A DNA stretch of 64,000 nucleotides from Candidatus Obscuribacterales bacterium (lineage in GTDB: Bacteria > Cyanobacteriota > Vampirovibrionia > Obscuribacterales > Obscuribacteraceae), in contig JAHBVO010000001.1 of assembly GCA_019637435.1 (NCBI GenBank), positions 372,001 to 436,000 on the forward strand. Direction: 5' to 3'. Below are positions 34,695-42,680 of the stretch, piece by piece; position 1 is the first letter of the stretch; every line of letters starts with the position of its first letter. A program made the translations under genes and the position numbers. A model generated the notes under the pieces. It saw only the letters and a program-made list of their open reading frames with translations, was not told where the DNA came from and made no database searches.

Positions 34695-36011
34695 ATGACG
34701 GCTCAACTCAACAGAGAAGAATTGAAGAAGAAGAGGGAAAAGTACCTCTTTCCCAGCGTCAAGCAGATGTACACAGACCCGCCGCATTTCGTGAAGGGGA
34801 AGATGCAGTATCTGTACGACGAGACGGGGCGGGAATATCTCGATATGTTTGCCGGCATCGTCACAGTCAGCGTCGGTCATTGCAATCCGAAAGTTCTGGC
34901 AAAAACAGTCGAGCAGGTTCAAACCTTGCAGCATACCTCGACAGTATTCATGACTCAACCGATGGTCGATCTCGCTGAGAAACTAGCGAACATCGCACCC
35001 GGGAATTTATCGAAATCGTTTATCACTAACTCGGGAACCGAGGCTAACGAAGCCGCTATCAAGGTGGCTCGCGTCTCCAGCGGCCGTAACGAAGTAATCG
35101 CTTTGCGTCACTCATATCATGGTGAATCGCACCTGGCGAGCACCCTGACGGCTAACCATCACTATCGTCCGGAAATTATGCCCGCTGCCGGCATTGTGCA
35201 TGCGGCAAATGCATACTGTTACCGCTGCCCATTCCAGAAAACTCCTGATAGCTGCAACATGGAATGTGTCCAAGATCTCGAGCGCACGATTCAGATGCAG
35301 ACATCCGGTAAGCCGGCGGTGTTTATCGCGGAACCTATCCAGGGTGTGGGAGGAACGATCACTCCGCCAGATGACTATTTCATCCAAGTCAAAAAGGTTT
35401 TGGAACAGTACGGTGTTCTCATGATTGCCGATGAAGTCCAGACCGGCGTCGGTCGGACGGGAACGCATTGGTTCGGAATTCAGAGCTACGGTGTGACACC
35501 GGACTTGATCACGATGGCGAAGGGTCTCGGAAACGGGCTGCCAATCGGTGCTGTCATCACCACACCGGAAATCGCAGACAAAGCGGCGAAGCAACAAATC
35601 AATACCTTCGGCGGAAACCCCGTCTCGGCAGCTACTGGCTGTGCGGTTCTAGACGTCATCGAAGAAGAAAACTTGATGGCTAACGCTAAAGAAGTTGGCG
35701 GTTATATCAAAGCCGGCATGGAAGATCTGCAGAAACACTTCCCTGATCTCATCGGCGATGTCCGCGGCAAAGGCTTGATGCTCGGTATGGAAATTGCCGA
35801 CAAGAAGAAAAATCCGCTTTCTGCTGAAACTGCCAAAATTGTCGAAATGGCCAAAGACGATGGTGTTGTGATCGGCAAGGGCGGCGTGTTCGGAAACGTA
35901 ATTCGAATCAAGCCGGCGATGAACATCACTAAAGATAATGCGGATCAACTTCTAAAAGTGATGAAGAAAGCGCTGGAAGCTACGGCTAAAGTCGGCGCTG
36001 CTGCGAAGTAA
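34695..36011 (+). CDS. Class III aminotransferase, probable beta-alanine/alanine-glyoxylate type
   Basis: A PLP enzyme of 438 residues, starting at ATG 34695 ([10 protein letters not shown]) after AGGAGAA. An upstream in-frame ATG at 34515 gives a non-conserved extension. Motifs include [18 protein letters not shown], the His of RHSYHGES, the PLP-binding Asp in [13 protein letters not shown] and Schiff-base Lys276 in [10 protein letters not shown]. The ending [24 protein letters not shown] is of AGXT2 style. The genes that follow are beta-ureidopropionase, PreT and PreA, so the enzyme most likely transaminates beta-alanine or beta-aminoisobutyrate. Glyoxylate as amino acceptor would tie it to the urate cluster, but that is speculative. 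Confidence 0.85.
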   Translation: MTAQLNREELKKKREKYLFPSVKQMYTDPPHFVKGKMQYLYDETGREYLDMFAGIVTVSVGHCNPKVLAKTVEQVQTLQHTSTVFMTQPMVDLAEKLANIAPGNLSKSFITNSGTEANEAAIKVARVSSGRNEVIALRHSYHGESHLASTLTANHHYRPEIMPAAGIVHAANAYCYRCPFQKTPDSCNMECVQDLERTIQMQTSGKPAVFIAEPIQGVGGTITPPDDYFIQVKKVLEQYGVLMIADEVQTGVGRTGTHWFGIQSYGVTPDLITMAKGLGNGLPIGAVITTPEIADKAAKQQINTFGGNPVSAATGCAVLDVIEEENLMANAKEVGGYIKAGMEDLQKHFPDLIGDVRGKGLMLGMEIADKKKNPLSAETAKIVEMAKDDGVVIGKGGVFGNVIRIKPAMNITKDNADQLLKVMKKALEATAKVGAAAK

Positions 36012-36101
36012 TCGCGATCGGTTTTACACCGATCGATAAAACTAAATACAGGCATAACTCAAAATCGCAGTGAAAACTGGTAAGGAGAATAAGGAAACGT
36101 T

Positions 36102-36989
36102 ATGGCCAATATCGTACGTTGCGGGCTGATTCAGACAAAGAACGAAGTGGTTTCCAAAGAAGGCGGAACCGATTCGAAGTCGATTCAAAAGATCAAAGAC
36201 GCGATGCTCGAGAAGCATCTCAAATTCACAAAAGAAGCGCATGAAAAGGGCGTGAAGATACTCTGCTATCAGGAGATATTCAATGGACCGTACTTCTGCG
36301 CCGAGCAGGAAACCTGCTGGTACGAGTCGGCCGAGTCCATTCCGGATGGTCCGACCATCAAGAAGCTGCAAGAAGTTGCCAAACAATACGAGATGGTTCT
36401 TGTCGTTCCCATCTATGAAAAGGAACAGACCGGAATCTACTACAACACTGCGGCCGTGATTGATGCTGACGGCTCTTATCTCGGAAAGTATCGCAAAAAC
36501 CACATTCCGCACGTTGCTCCGGGCTTTTGGGAGAAGTTCTACTTCCGTCCGGGCAACCTCGGCTATCCGGTGTTCCACACCAAATACGCCACCATCGGAG
36601 TTTACATCTGCTACGACCGTCATTTTCCGGAAGGCGCTCGAGCTCTCGGTTTGAACGGCGCCGAAATCGTGTTCAACCCGTCTGCCACGGTTGCAGGCTT
36701 GTCCGAGTATCTCTGGAAATTGGAACAGCCGGCGCATGCTGCAGCTAACGGTTATTTCGTCGGTGCGATCAACAGAGTCGGTACTGAGGAACCCTGGAAC
36801 ATCGGCCAGTTTTACGGCACGAGCTATTTCTGCAATCCGCGTGGTCAAATTATTGCCGAAGCGAGTCGCGATGGAGAAGAGCTCGTGGTGGCAGACCTGA
36901 ATCTCGATGAGATTAAAGAAGTCCGTCACACCTGGCAGTTCTATCGTGACAGAAGACCGGAAACCTACGACGAACTGGTTCGACTCTAA
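36102..36989 (+). CDS. Beta-ureidopropionase (N-carbamoyl-beta-alanine amidohydrolase)
   Basis: Nitrilase-superfamily enzyme (295 aa) with the catalytic triad Glu58 (CYQEIF), Lys132 (YRKNHIP) and Cys170 (YICYDRHFPE). Several stretches match the animal/plant beta-alanine synthase branch rather than N-carbamoylputrescine amidase: KYRKNHIPHVAPGF, GNLGYPVFHT, NGAEIVFNPSATVAGLSE and INRVGTEEPWN. It would release beta-alanine, CO2 and ammonia from ureidopropionate, the third step of reductive pyrimidine breakdown. A GGTAAGGAG-like site precedes the ATG. It lies 90 bases after the aminotransferase. Confidence 0.9.
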   Translation: MANIVRCGLIQTKNEVVSKEGGTDSKSIQKIKDAMLEKHLKFTKEAHEKGVKILCYQEIFNGPYFCAEQETCWYESAESIPDGPTIKKLQEVAKQYEMVLVVPIYEKEQTGIYYNTAAVIDADGSYLGKYRKNHIPHVAPGFWEKFYFRPGNLGYPVFHTKYATIGVYICYDRHFPEGARALGLNGAEIVFNPSATVAGLSEYLWKLEQPAHAAANGYFVGAINRVGTEEPWNIGQFYGTSYFCNPRGQIIAEASRDGEELVVADLNLDEIKEVRHTWQFYRDRRPETYDELVRL

Positions 36990-37126
36990 TAATCATTCCG
37001 GAGGTTCGAGTGCGGGCGAGCGCTCGAACCTTTCGGACTGCAGTCAGCACCGCATGTGGTATTGACGCGGCTTTGCTTTTCGGCTCCAAAATAGTTCTTA
37101 ATCCCATCGTGCTTGTGAGATAAAAC

Positions 37127-38533
37127 ATGGCTGAGCATTACAAACCAGTTAAATACTTACCCTGGGAAATGAGTTTGGAAGAACGTTTCCAGGAATATTA
37201 TCCGGCATATTCCGAGCGGGAGGCGGTGCTTGAAGCGAACCGCTGTCTGTACTGTCACGATGCACCATGCATGGTGGCGTGCCCGACCACAATCGATATT
37301 CCGACCTTCATACGGAAAATCTCGACTGGAAATGTGAAAGGTTCTGCCAGGACGATCCTGGAGAGCAATCTTCTTGGCGCCAGTTGTTCTCGAGTATGTC
37401 CTGTCGAAGTTCTCTGCGAAGGCGCCTGCGTTCTCCAACACGATCATAAACCTATTACGATCGGACGACTGCAGCGTTACGCGATGGACTATGCTCAGGA
37501 AAAGAACATTGAGTTCTTCCAAAAGGGAGAGCCTAACGGCTTCAAAGTCGTGGTTGTAGGCTCTGGTCCGGCGGGCTTGTCGTGTGCCGGAGAGCTGGCC
37601 AAGCGCGGATTCGACGTCACCGTTCTCGAAAAGCGCGAATGGGGTGGTGGTCTGGATACCTACGGAATCGTAGTGTTCCGCGAGCCTGTGGAAGTCAGTC
37701 TCGGCGAAGTGAAAATGATGGAAAAACTCGGTGTGAAGTTCAAGTTCAACACCGAGGTCGGCAAAGATGTTTCCTTCGAAGACCTCGTCAAAGAATACGA
37801 TGCAGTCTTTGTTTCCGTCGGACTGGGTGCTGTGCCTGAGATGGAAATTCCGGGCGAGAAGATGGAGGGAGTTCACGATGGTCTCGAGTTTATCGAAGAA
37901 ACCAAAGTGAAGCCGCTCAAAGACATCAAGTTTGGAAATCGCGTGTGTGTTATTGGCGCCGGCAACACCGCCATCGACTGTGCGACGATCGCGCGGCGTC
38001 TGGGCAGTGAGCGTGTTTCCATCGTCTACCGCCGTTCAGAAGCCGAGATGCCTGCTTATCACTTTGAGTATCAATTCGCGATGAAAGAGGGTGTGAGTTT
38101 CATGTTCCTCACTCAGCCCGTCGAGGTGATTGGAGAGAATGGCAAAATCAAAGCTTTGAAATGCAAACGTATGGATCTGGGTCAGCCGGATGCATCAGGG
38201 CGCCGGTCGCCCGTTGAAGTACCGGATTCCGAATTCGAAATTCCATGCGACATGCTGATCACGGCAATCGGTCAGAAAAAACTCACGTACATCACCGATA
38301 AGTTGGTGAATGAGTTCGGAGTGAAACTGATCAAAGGATATATTTCAGTCGACGAGAAAACGAATCGCACTGCCCATCCTAAGATCTTTGCCGGTGGCGA
38401 CTGCATTCGCAGCCATGGTGAGGCATCAACTGTGATGGCAGTCGAGGACGGCAAAATCGCGGCAAACGGAATTCACGTCACCCTCTGTGGCGAAGGCGCT
38501 CATCGCGAGCCGGCTCTCGCGTCGAAGAAGTAG
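37127..38533 (+). CDS. preT: NAD-dependent dihydropyrimidine dehydrogenase, PreT subunit
   Basis: A 468-residue flavoprotein of the glutamate-synthase small-subunit type. The N-terminal cysteine-rich region (CLYCHDAPCMVACPTTIDIP, then GASCSRVCPVEVLCEGACV) binds two 4Fe-4S clusters. An FAD motif (VVGSGPAGLSCAGEL) and an NAD(P) motif (VIGAGNTAIDCA) follow, with the FAGGDC ending. Together with PreA it reduces uracil and thymine to dihydropyrimidines. The gene order preT-preA with 21 bases between matches Escherichia coli. It differs from E. coli in sitting with the beta-ureidopropionase of the reductive pathway. Confidence 0.93.
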   Translation: MAEHYKPVKYLPWEMSLEERFQEYYPAYSEREAVLEANRCLYCHDAPCMVACPTTIDIPTFIRKISTGNVKGSARTILESNLLGASCSRVCPVEVLCEGACVLQHDHKPITIGRLQRYAMDYAQEKNIEFFQKGEPNGFKVVVVGSGPAGLSCAGELAKRGFDVTVLEKREWGGGLDTYGIVVFREPVEVSLGEVKMMEKLGVKFKFNTEVGKDVSFEDLVKEYDAVFVSVGLGAVPEMEIPGEKMEGVHDGLEFIEETKVKPLKDIKFGNRVCVIGAGNTAIDCATIARRLGSERVSIVYRRSEAEMPAYHFEYQFAMKEGVSFMFLTQPVEVIGENGKIKALKCKRMDLGQPDASGRRSPVEVPDSEFEIPCDMLITAIGQKKLTYITDKLVNEFGVKLIKGYISVDEKTNRTAHPKIFAGGDCIRSHGEASTVMAVEDGKIAANGIHVTLCGEGAHREPALASKK

Positions 38534-38554
38534 ATTGAAGGAACGGAGATAAAA

Positions 38555-39901
38555 ATGGCAAATCTTGAAATTGATTTTTGTGGTATCAAATCGCCCAATC
38601 CGTTTTGGCTGGCATCGGCTCCGCCTTCTAACTCCGGCTATCAGGTTCAAAAAGCATTTGAACAAGGTTGGGGTGGTGCTGTTTGGAAAACAATCGGTGC
38701 GCCTGTTATGAACGTCTGTAATCGTTACGGCACGATGGATTACAAAGGCAGCAAAATCATCGGTTTGAACAACGTCGAGCTTATAAGCGATCGACCGATT
38801 GAGACTAATTTGAAGGAAATTGCTGAGACGAAAAAGCTGTTTCCGAAGAATACCGTGATCTGTTCGGTGATGGTCGAGTCCAAGAAAGAAGCGTGGCAGG
38901 AAATCATCAAACGCGCTGAACAAACAGGCTGCGATGGATTTGAATTGAACTTCGGTTGCCCTCACGGCATGTCGGAACGCGGCATGGGAAGCGCGATGGG
39001 GCAGGTCCCTGAGTATACGTGTATGGTGACTGAGTGGGTTATGGAGGTCGCTACGATTCCGGTGATCGTCAAGCTGACGCCCAACATCACAGACATCGTA
39101 CACCCCGCTAGAGCAGCTATTAACGGTGGTGCATCGGCGCTTTCTCTGATCAACACTATCAACAGCATCATGGGTGTCGATATCGATACCTTCGAAATCA
39201 AGCCCAACGTTGGAGGAAAAGGCGGACACGGTGGCTATGCCGGTCCTGCCGTGAAGCCTATTGCGCTTCACTTACTGAGTGCTGTCGGTTCTGATCCTGA
39301 AGTTATAAAACGTGGATTACCGATCTCTGGCATGGGCGGTGTCGAAACGTGGCGCGACGCAGTTGAGTTCATGCTCCTGGGTTCGACGAGCGTTCAAGTT
39401 TGCACAGCCGTGATGCACTGGGGCTTCCGAATCGTTGAAGATATGATCGAAGGTATGTCCAACTGGATGGACGAGCGGGGTTTCACCTCGCCGCATGATT
39501 TCATTGGCAAGTCGCTGCCTCGAATTTCGCACTTCGGCGACTTCGATCTGGGATTCCAGTCGGTGGCTCGTATTGACCACGACAAGTGCATCAATTGCAA
39601 TCTCTGCTACATCGCATGCAACGATGCAGCACACCAATGTATCGACTTGAAAGAAGTGCAGTTGAAAAATATCGGCAATGGAAACGGTCGTCTCATGCCT
39701 GTAGTGCGTGAAGAGGATTGTGTCGGTTGTGACCTCTGCAGCACGGTTTGCCCGGTCGATGATTGCATCTCAATGGTTGAAATTGAGACCGGTCGTCCGC
39801 ATGTGACCTGGAATGAGCTCACGAAGAAACGACCTGAGATCACGCAGGATTGGGGCAAAATGGAGCAATACCGCAAAGAAGTCGGTATTCACATTCATTA
39901 A
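38555..39901 (+). CDS. preA: NAD-dependent dihydropyrimidine dehydrogenase, PreA subunit
   Basis: The catalytic subunit (448 aa): an FMN TIM barrel like dihydroorotate dehydrogenase, with catalytic Cys135 in ELNFGCPHGMSERGMG, followed by a ferredoxin tail. That tail has two CxxCxxC...C clusters (CINCNLCYIACNDAAHQC and CVGCDLCSTVCPVDDC). Similarity to E. coli PreA is very high through VIVKLTPNITDIV and GGKGGHGGYAGPAVKPIALHLL. A GGAACGGAG site precedes the ATG. It is last in the pyrimidine cluster and converges on a small membrane protein gene. Confidence 0.95.
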   Translation: MANLEIDFCGIKSPNPFWLASAPPSNSGYQVQKAFEQGWGGAVWKTIGAPVMNVCNRYGTMDYKGSKIIGLNNVELISDRPIETNLKEIAETKKLFPKNTVICSVMVESKKEAWQEIIKRAEQTGCDGFELNFGCPHGMSERGMGSAMGQVPEYTCMVTEWVMEVATIPVIVKLTPNITDIVHPARAAINGGASALSLINTINSIMGVDIDTFEIKPNVGGKGGHGGYAGPAVKPIALHLLSAVGSDPEVIKRGLPISGMGGVETWRDAVEFMLLGSTSVQVCTAVMHWGFRIVEDMIEGMSNWMDERGFTSPHDFIGKSLPRISHFGDFDLGFQSVARIDHDKCINCNLCYIACNDAAHQCIDLKEVQLKNIGNGNGRLMPVVREEDCVGCDLCSTVCPVDDCISMVEIETGRPHVTWNELTKKRPEITQDWGKMEQYRKEVGIHIH

Positions 39902-39913
39902 GACAAGACGATT

Positions 39914-40117
39914 CTATTTCGCCGGAGGCGCGCCTGACGGCCCGGTCGGAGCCGCTCCTGGAGCTGGTGCAGATGTGCTCGTCGGTTCAATGTTTACCGA
40001 ACCGAAAGGTTTTACGATAAACACCAGAGCCGCTGCAATCACTGCAAATACAACGAAAAGAACAATTTGAATGCTTTTCCCCGGAAGTTTCTTTTCGCTG
40101 ACATCGTTATCGGACAT
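39914..40117 (-). CDS. Small single-pass membrane protein with Pro/Ala-rich tail (67 aa)
   Basis: Not recognised. The ATG at 40117 (MSDNDVSEKK) follows GGTGGAGAG. A short charged N-terminus is followed by one transmembrane helix (about residues 17-36, IQIVLFVVFAVIAAALVFIV) and a Pro/Ala/Gly-rich tail that would face outward. The stop is 12 bases from the convergent preA stop. Confidence 0.6.
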   Translation of the reverse strand: MSDNDVSEKKLPGKSIQIVLFVVFAVIAAALVFIVKPFGSVNIEPTSTSAPAPGAAPTGPSGAPPAK

Positions 40118-40245
40118 AAGATCACTCTCCACCACCGATTCAGTACTAATACATCATGAGTTGGTGATAAACGCAAGTGCACCGGCCGCATTATGGGTGG
40201 TGGCGGTTGCCGCAAGTATGCAAAACTGGCGTTTTAAGCTAACAT

Positions 40246-41394
40246 TTGTTTGACTTCCAGCTGTGGACAAAAGATTTACCAGTGACCAGTAGTCGCCAGG
40301 GAATTTACGAGCGTTTCATTCGACCATACTTCTTCAATATGGATCCGGAGGATGCGCATCTGCTCGCGCACAAACTCGCGCCGGCGCTCTCGATTGCGCG
40401 GGCGCAGACTGAGATCTGGTACAGTCAACTATCGCCGAGACTGGCTGTTGAATTGGCGGGAGCGAAACTTTCCAACCCGCTCGGATTGGCCGCCGGCTTT
40501 GACAAGAACGGAGACCTTGTCGAATATCTTCGATTAATGGGATTCGGATTTGCGGAGATTGGCTCTGTGACGGCGAGACCATCGCCAGGTAATCCACGAC
40601 CCAGGATTTTTCGTTTGCTCGAGGACGAGGCCGTAATCAATTACATGGGGTTGAACGGTCAGGGCGCGATCAAGGTAGCCGGTAAACTCGCCGTCGCGCA
40701 TCCCAGCGTTCCCCTGTCCATCAACATCGCGAAGACAAACGATCCCAGTATAGTCGGCGATCGAGCTGTCGAGGATTTTGTAAACAGCTTCAAAGCGGTG
40801 AAGGACCTGTCCGTCATTTATGTCGCGATAAACGTGAGCTGTCCCAACACGCATGAGACAAAACTCGCTGAAGTCGCCACTATCGATGCGGTACTTGCCG
40901 AGGTCGTGAAACTAAACAGTCGGAAATTGCCCCTGTTTTTAAAGCTTTCGCCTGACAGCGATACTGAGATGTTGCAGAATGTCGCTCAGGTAGCGGCAAA
41001 GCATGAGCTGGCAGGCTTCATCTGTGGAAACACATCGGTCGATCGTTCTGCTGTAAAAACGGCGGAAGAAACCTTGAGGACGATTGGACCAGGCGGTCTC
41101 TCCGGTCCGCCTATTCGAGAAAAGGCGCTGGCTGTCTGTCGCCAGATGTGGGAACTGAAACAAGACGGGCAGCAGATCATCGCGTGTGGTGGTATCGGCA
41201 GCGGTGCCGACGCTTTTCGTTTCATTCAAGCTGGTGCTACGGCTGTTCAACTCTACACCGCTCTGGTCTATGGTGGACCGTTTTTGCCGTTCACGATTTT
41301 GAAAGAACTCGGAGCTATTCTCGACGACAGGAAGCTGACTGTTGCTGAGGCCGTTGGAAGTGGAAACCGGAAGCAGTTGCCTGCACGAATCTAG
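40246..41394 (+). CDS. pyrD: Dihydroorotate dehydrogenase, class 2 (quinone-dependent)
   Basis: Oxidises dihydroorotate to orotate in pyrimidine synthesis, passing electrons to quinone at the membrane. Class 2 features are the N-terminal helical stretch (IYERFIRPYFFNMDPEDAHLLAHKL), NPLGLAAGFDKNGDLVEY, the catalytic Ser in VAINVSCPNTHE, FLKLSPD, GFICGNTS and IIACGGIGSGADAF. The start is uncertain: the long frame begins with TTG at 40246, and a GTG at 40282 would give 370 residues and is a close alternative. This biosynthetic gene sits next to the degradative PreTA set. Confidence 0.93.
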   Translation: MFDFQLWTKDLPVTSSRQGIYERFIRPYFFNMDPEDAHLLAHKLAPALSIARAQTEIWYSQLSPRLAVELAGAKLSNPLGLAAGFDKNGDLVEYLRLMGFGFAEIGSVTARPSPGNPRPRIFRLLEDEAVINYMGLNGQGAIKVAGKLAVAHPSVPLSINIAKTNDPSIVGDRAVEDFVNSFKAVKDLSVIYVAINVSCPNTHETKLAEVATIDAVLAEVVKLNSRKLPLFLKLSPDSDTEMLQNVAQVAAKHELAGFICGNTSVDRSAVKTAEETLRTIGPGGLSGPPIREKALAVCRQMWELKQDGQQIIACGGIGSGADAFRFIQAGATAVQLYTALVYGGPFLPFTILKELGAILDDRKLTVAEAVGSGNRKQLPARI

Positions 41395-42680
41395 ACTTCG
41401 TTCGATTGTTCAGTTTCGACCTCTGCAGATTGTGGATTATTCTCGCCGGATTGCTCTCGTTGAGTTGCACGTTGTTTCTGCTCCTGCTCCAGACGTTCTT
41501 TCTCAAGTCGGAGATGCGCTCCAGATGCTGTTTCCGAGAGAATTGCGGCCGCCGCCTCGTAAGAGCGATCTATGTCTTCTGACTGAGCCTCCGCCGCGCG
41601 CGCCACTCGAACTTCCTCTTCAGCTTCTCTGTTTTTCATTGGTCGCAAGTAGAACTCTTCTGCAAGAAACATGCCTGCAGTAGCAACTGGGACTGCGATG
41701 AGCGCGCCAGCCACGCCAAGAATGGACGCAAAAATCAGAATTGCAAACAGGACGACCAGTGGGTGAAGTTCTACCTGCTTGCCCAGAAGATTTGGAACAA
41801 TCAAATTGCTCTCGACCCACTGTTCGAAAACGAACAGAAGTACGACGGCGCCGGCAAGCATGGGCGATTGATTAAAAGCCACTAGAATAGCCAGGAGTGC
41901 TGTGGTCATTGACCCGACGAATGGCACCAGGTTGAGCAATCCGGACAACAGACCGAGCACAAGTGCATGTTCGACTCGAAGCAAACTCATGCCGATTGTG
42001 AGGAATGTCGACACTGCCAGGCACACTAAAAGTTGTCCGCGTATGTAACCACCAAGTCTGGCTTCCAGTGGTCTGATTAGCGTCGAGGCCCTGGCCGCTT
42101 TTTCTTTCGGCAACCATGCCAGCAATTGAGGCCACATCACTTTCGCTTCGACCACAAAATAAGCGGTCAGGAATAAAACCAGAATCGCGGTGGCTGCGAC
42201 CGTCACTATATCACTGGTCATGTGAAGGGCATGCCCGCTTAAACGCGACACGAATGCCTTAACTTCGGTTGTGCTGATCGAGAAATTTGCGACATTTTCG
42301 CCGAGCATCTCTCGCATATGGTTGTAGATTTCGGCCAGTCCTTCGGCGTAACGCGGCAAGCGCTCATACAAACTCACTGCCTGTTCTTTCAAGGTTGGAA
42401 ATAAAGCTGCAACCAAAAAGGAATAGATGGTTATGATAAGCGCGTAAATGACGAGAACGGTAATCTTTCGAGAAATTCTCCATTTGTTTTCGCATTTCTC
42501 CGCGACCGGAGCGATGGCCGATGCCAGGGTCAGCGAGAATATAAGAGCGATGATGAGGGTTCGCAACTCCCAGCAAAGCCAGACCAGAAGAGCAATCGCA
42601 ATTAGAGTGAGCGGTTGCCGGATGCGCCCGCCGCCGCCGCGCTTCCACTTCTCTCTTAAACTGAGCTCGTTCGATTTCAT
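41391..42680 (-). CDS. AI-2E family transporter (PerM/TqsA-like)
   Basis: A 429-residue polytopic membrane protein (about 7-8 TM segments) with the UPF0118/AI-2E core: a LLNLVPFVGSMTTALLA-type loop, EQWVESNLIVPNLLGKQVELHPLVVLFAILIF and ILGVAGALIAVPVA. Members export autoinducer-2 or act as Na+/H+ antiporters. The specificity is not predictable. The last ~80 residues form a long Glu/Arg/Gln-rich coiled coil not usual for the family. The stop overlaps the pyrD stop in a shared CTAG, and the start overlaps the next gene upstream by four bases. Confidence 0.88.
   Translation of the reverse strand: MKSNELSLREKWKRGGGGRIRQPLTLIAIALLVWLCWELRTLIIALIFSLTLASAIAPVAEKCENKWRISRKITVLVIYALIITIYSFLVAALFPTLKEQAVSLYERLPRYAEGLAEIYNHMREMLGENVANFSISTTEVKAFVSRLSGHALHMTSDIVTVAATAILVLFLTAYFVVEAKVMWPQLLAWLPKEKAARASTLIRPLEARLGGYIRGQLLVCLAVSTFLTIGMSLLRVEHALVLGLLSGLLNLVPFVGSMTTALLAILVAFNQSPMLAGAVVLLFVFEQWVESNLIVPNLLGKQVELHPLVVLFAILIFASILGVAGALIAVPVATAGMFLAEEFYLRPMKNREAEEEVRVARAAEAQSEDIDRSYEAAAAILSETASGAHLRLEKERLEQEQKQRATQREQSGENNPQSAEVETEQSNEV

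Noticed and set aside
36042..36929. 295-residue minus-strand ORF opposite beta-ureidopropionase
   Set aside because: Antisense shadow of a gene with full catalytic motifs. Its translation has no recognisable domain.
38426..39271. 281-residue minus-strand ORF opposite preA
   Set aside because: Antisense of the strongly conserved PreA barrel. His/Arg-rich translation typical of shadow frames.
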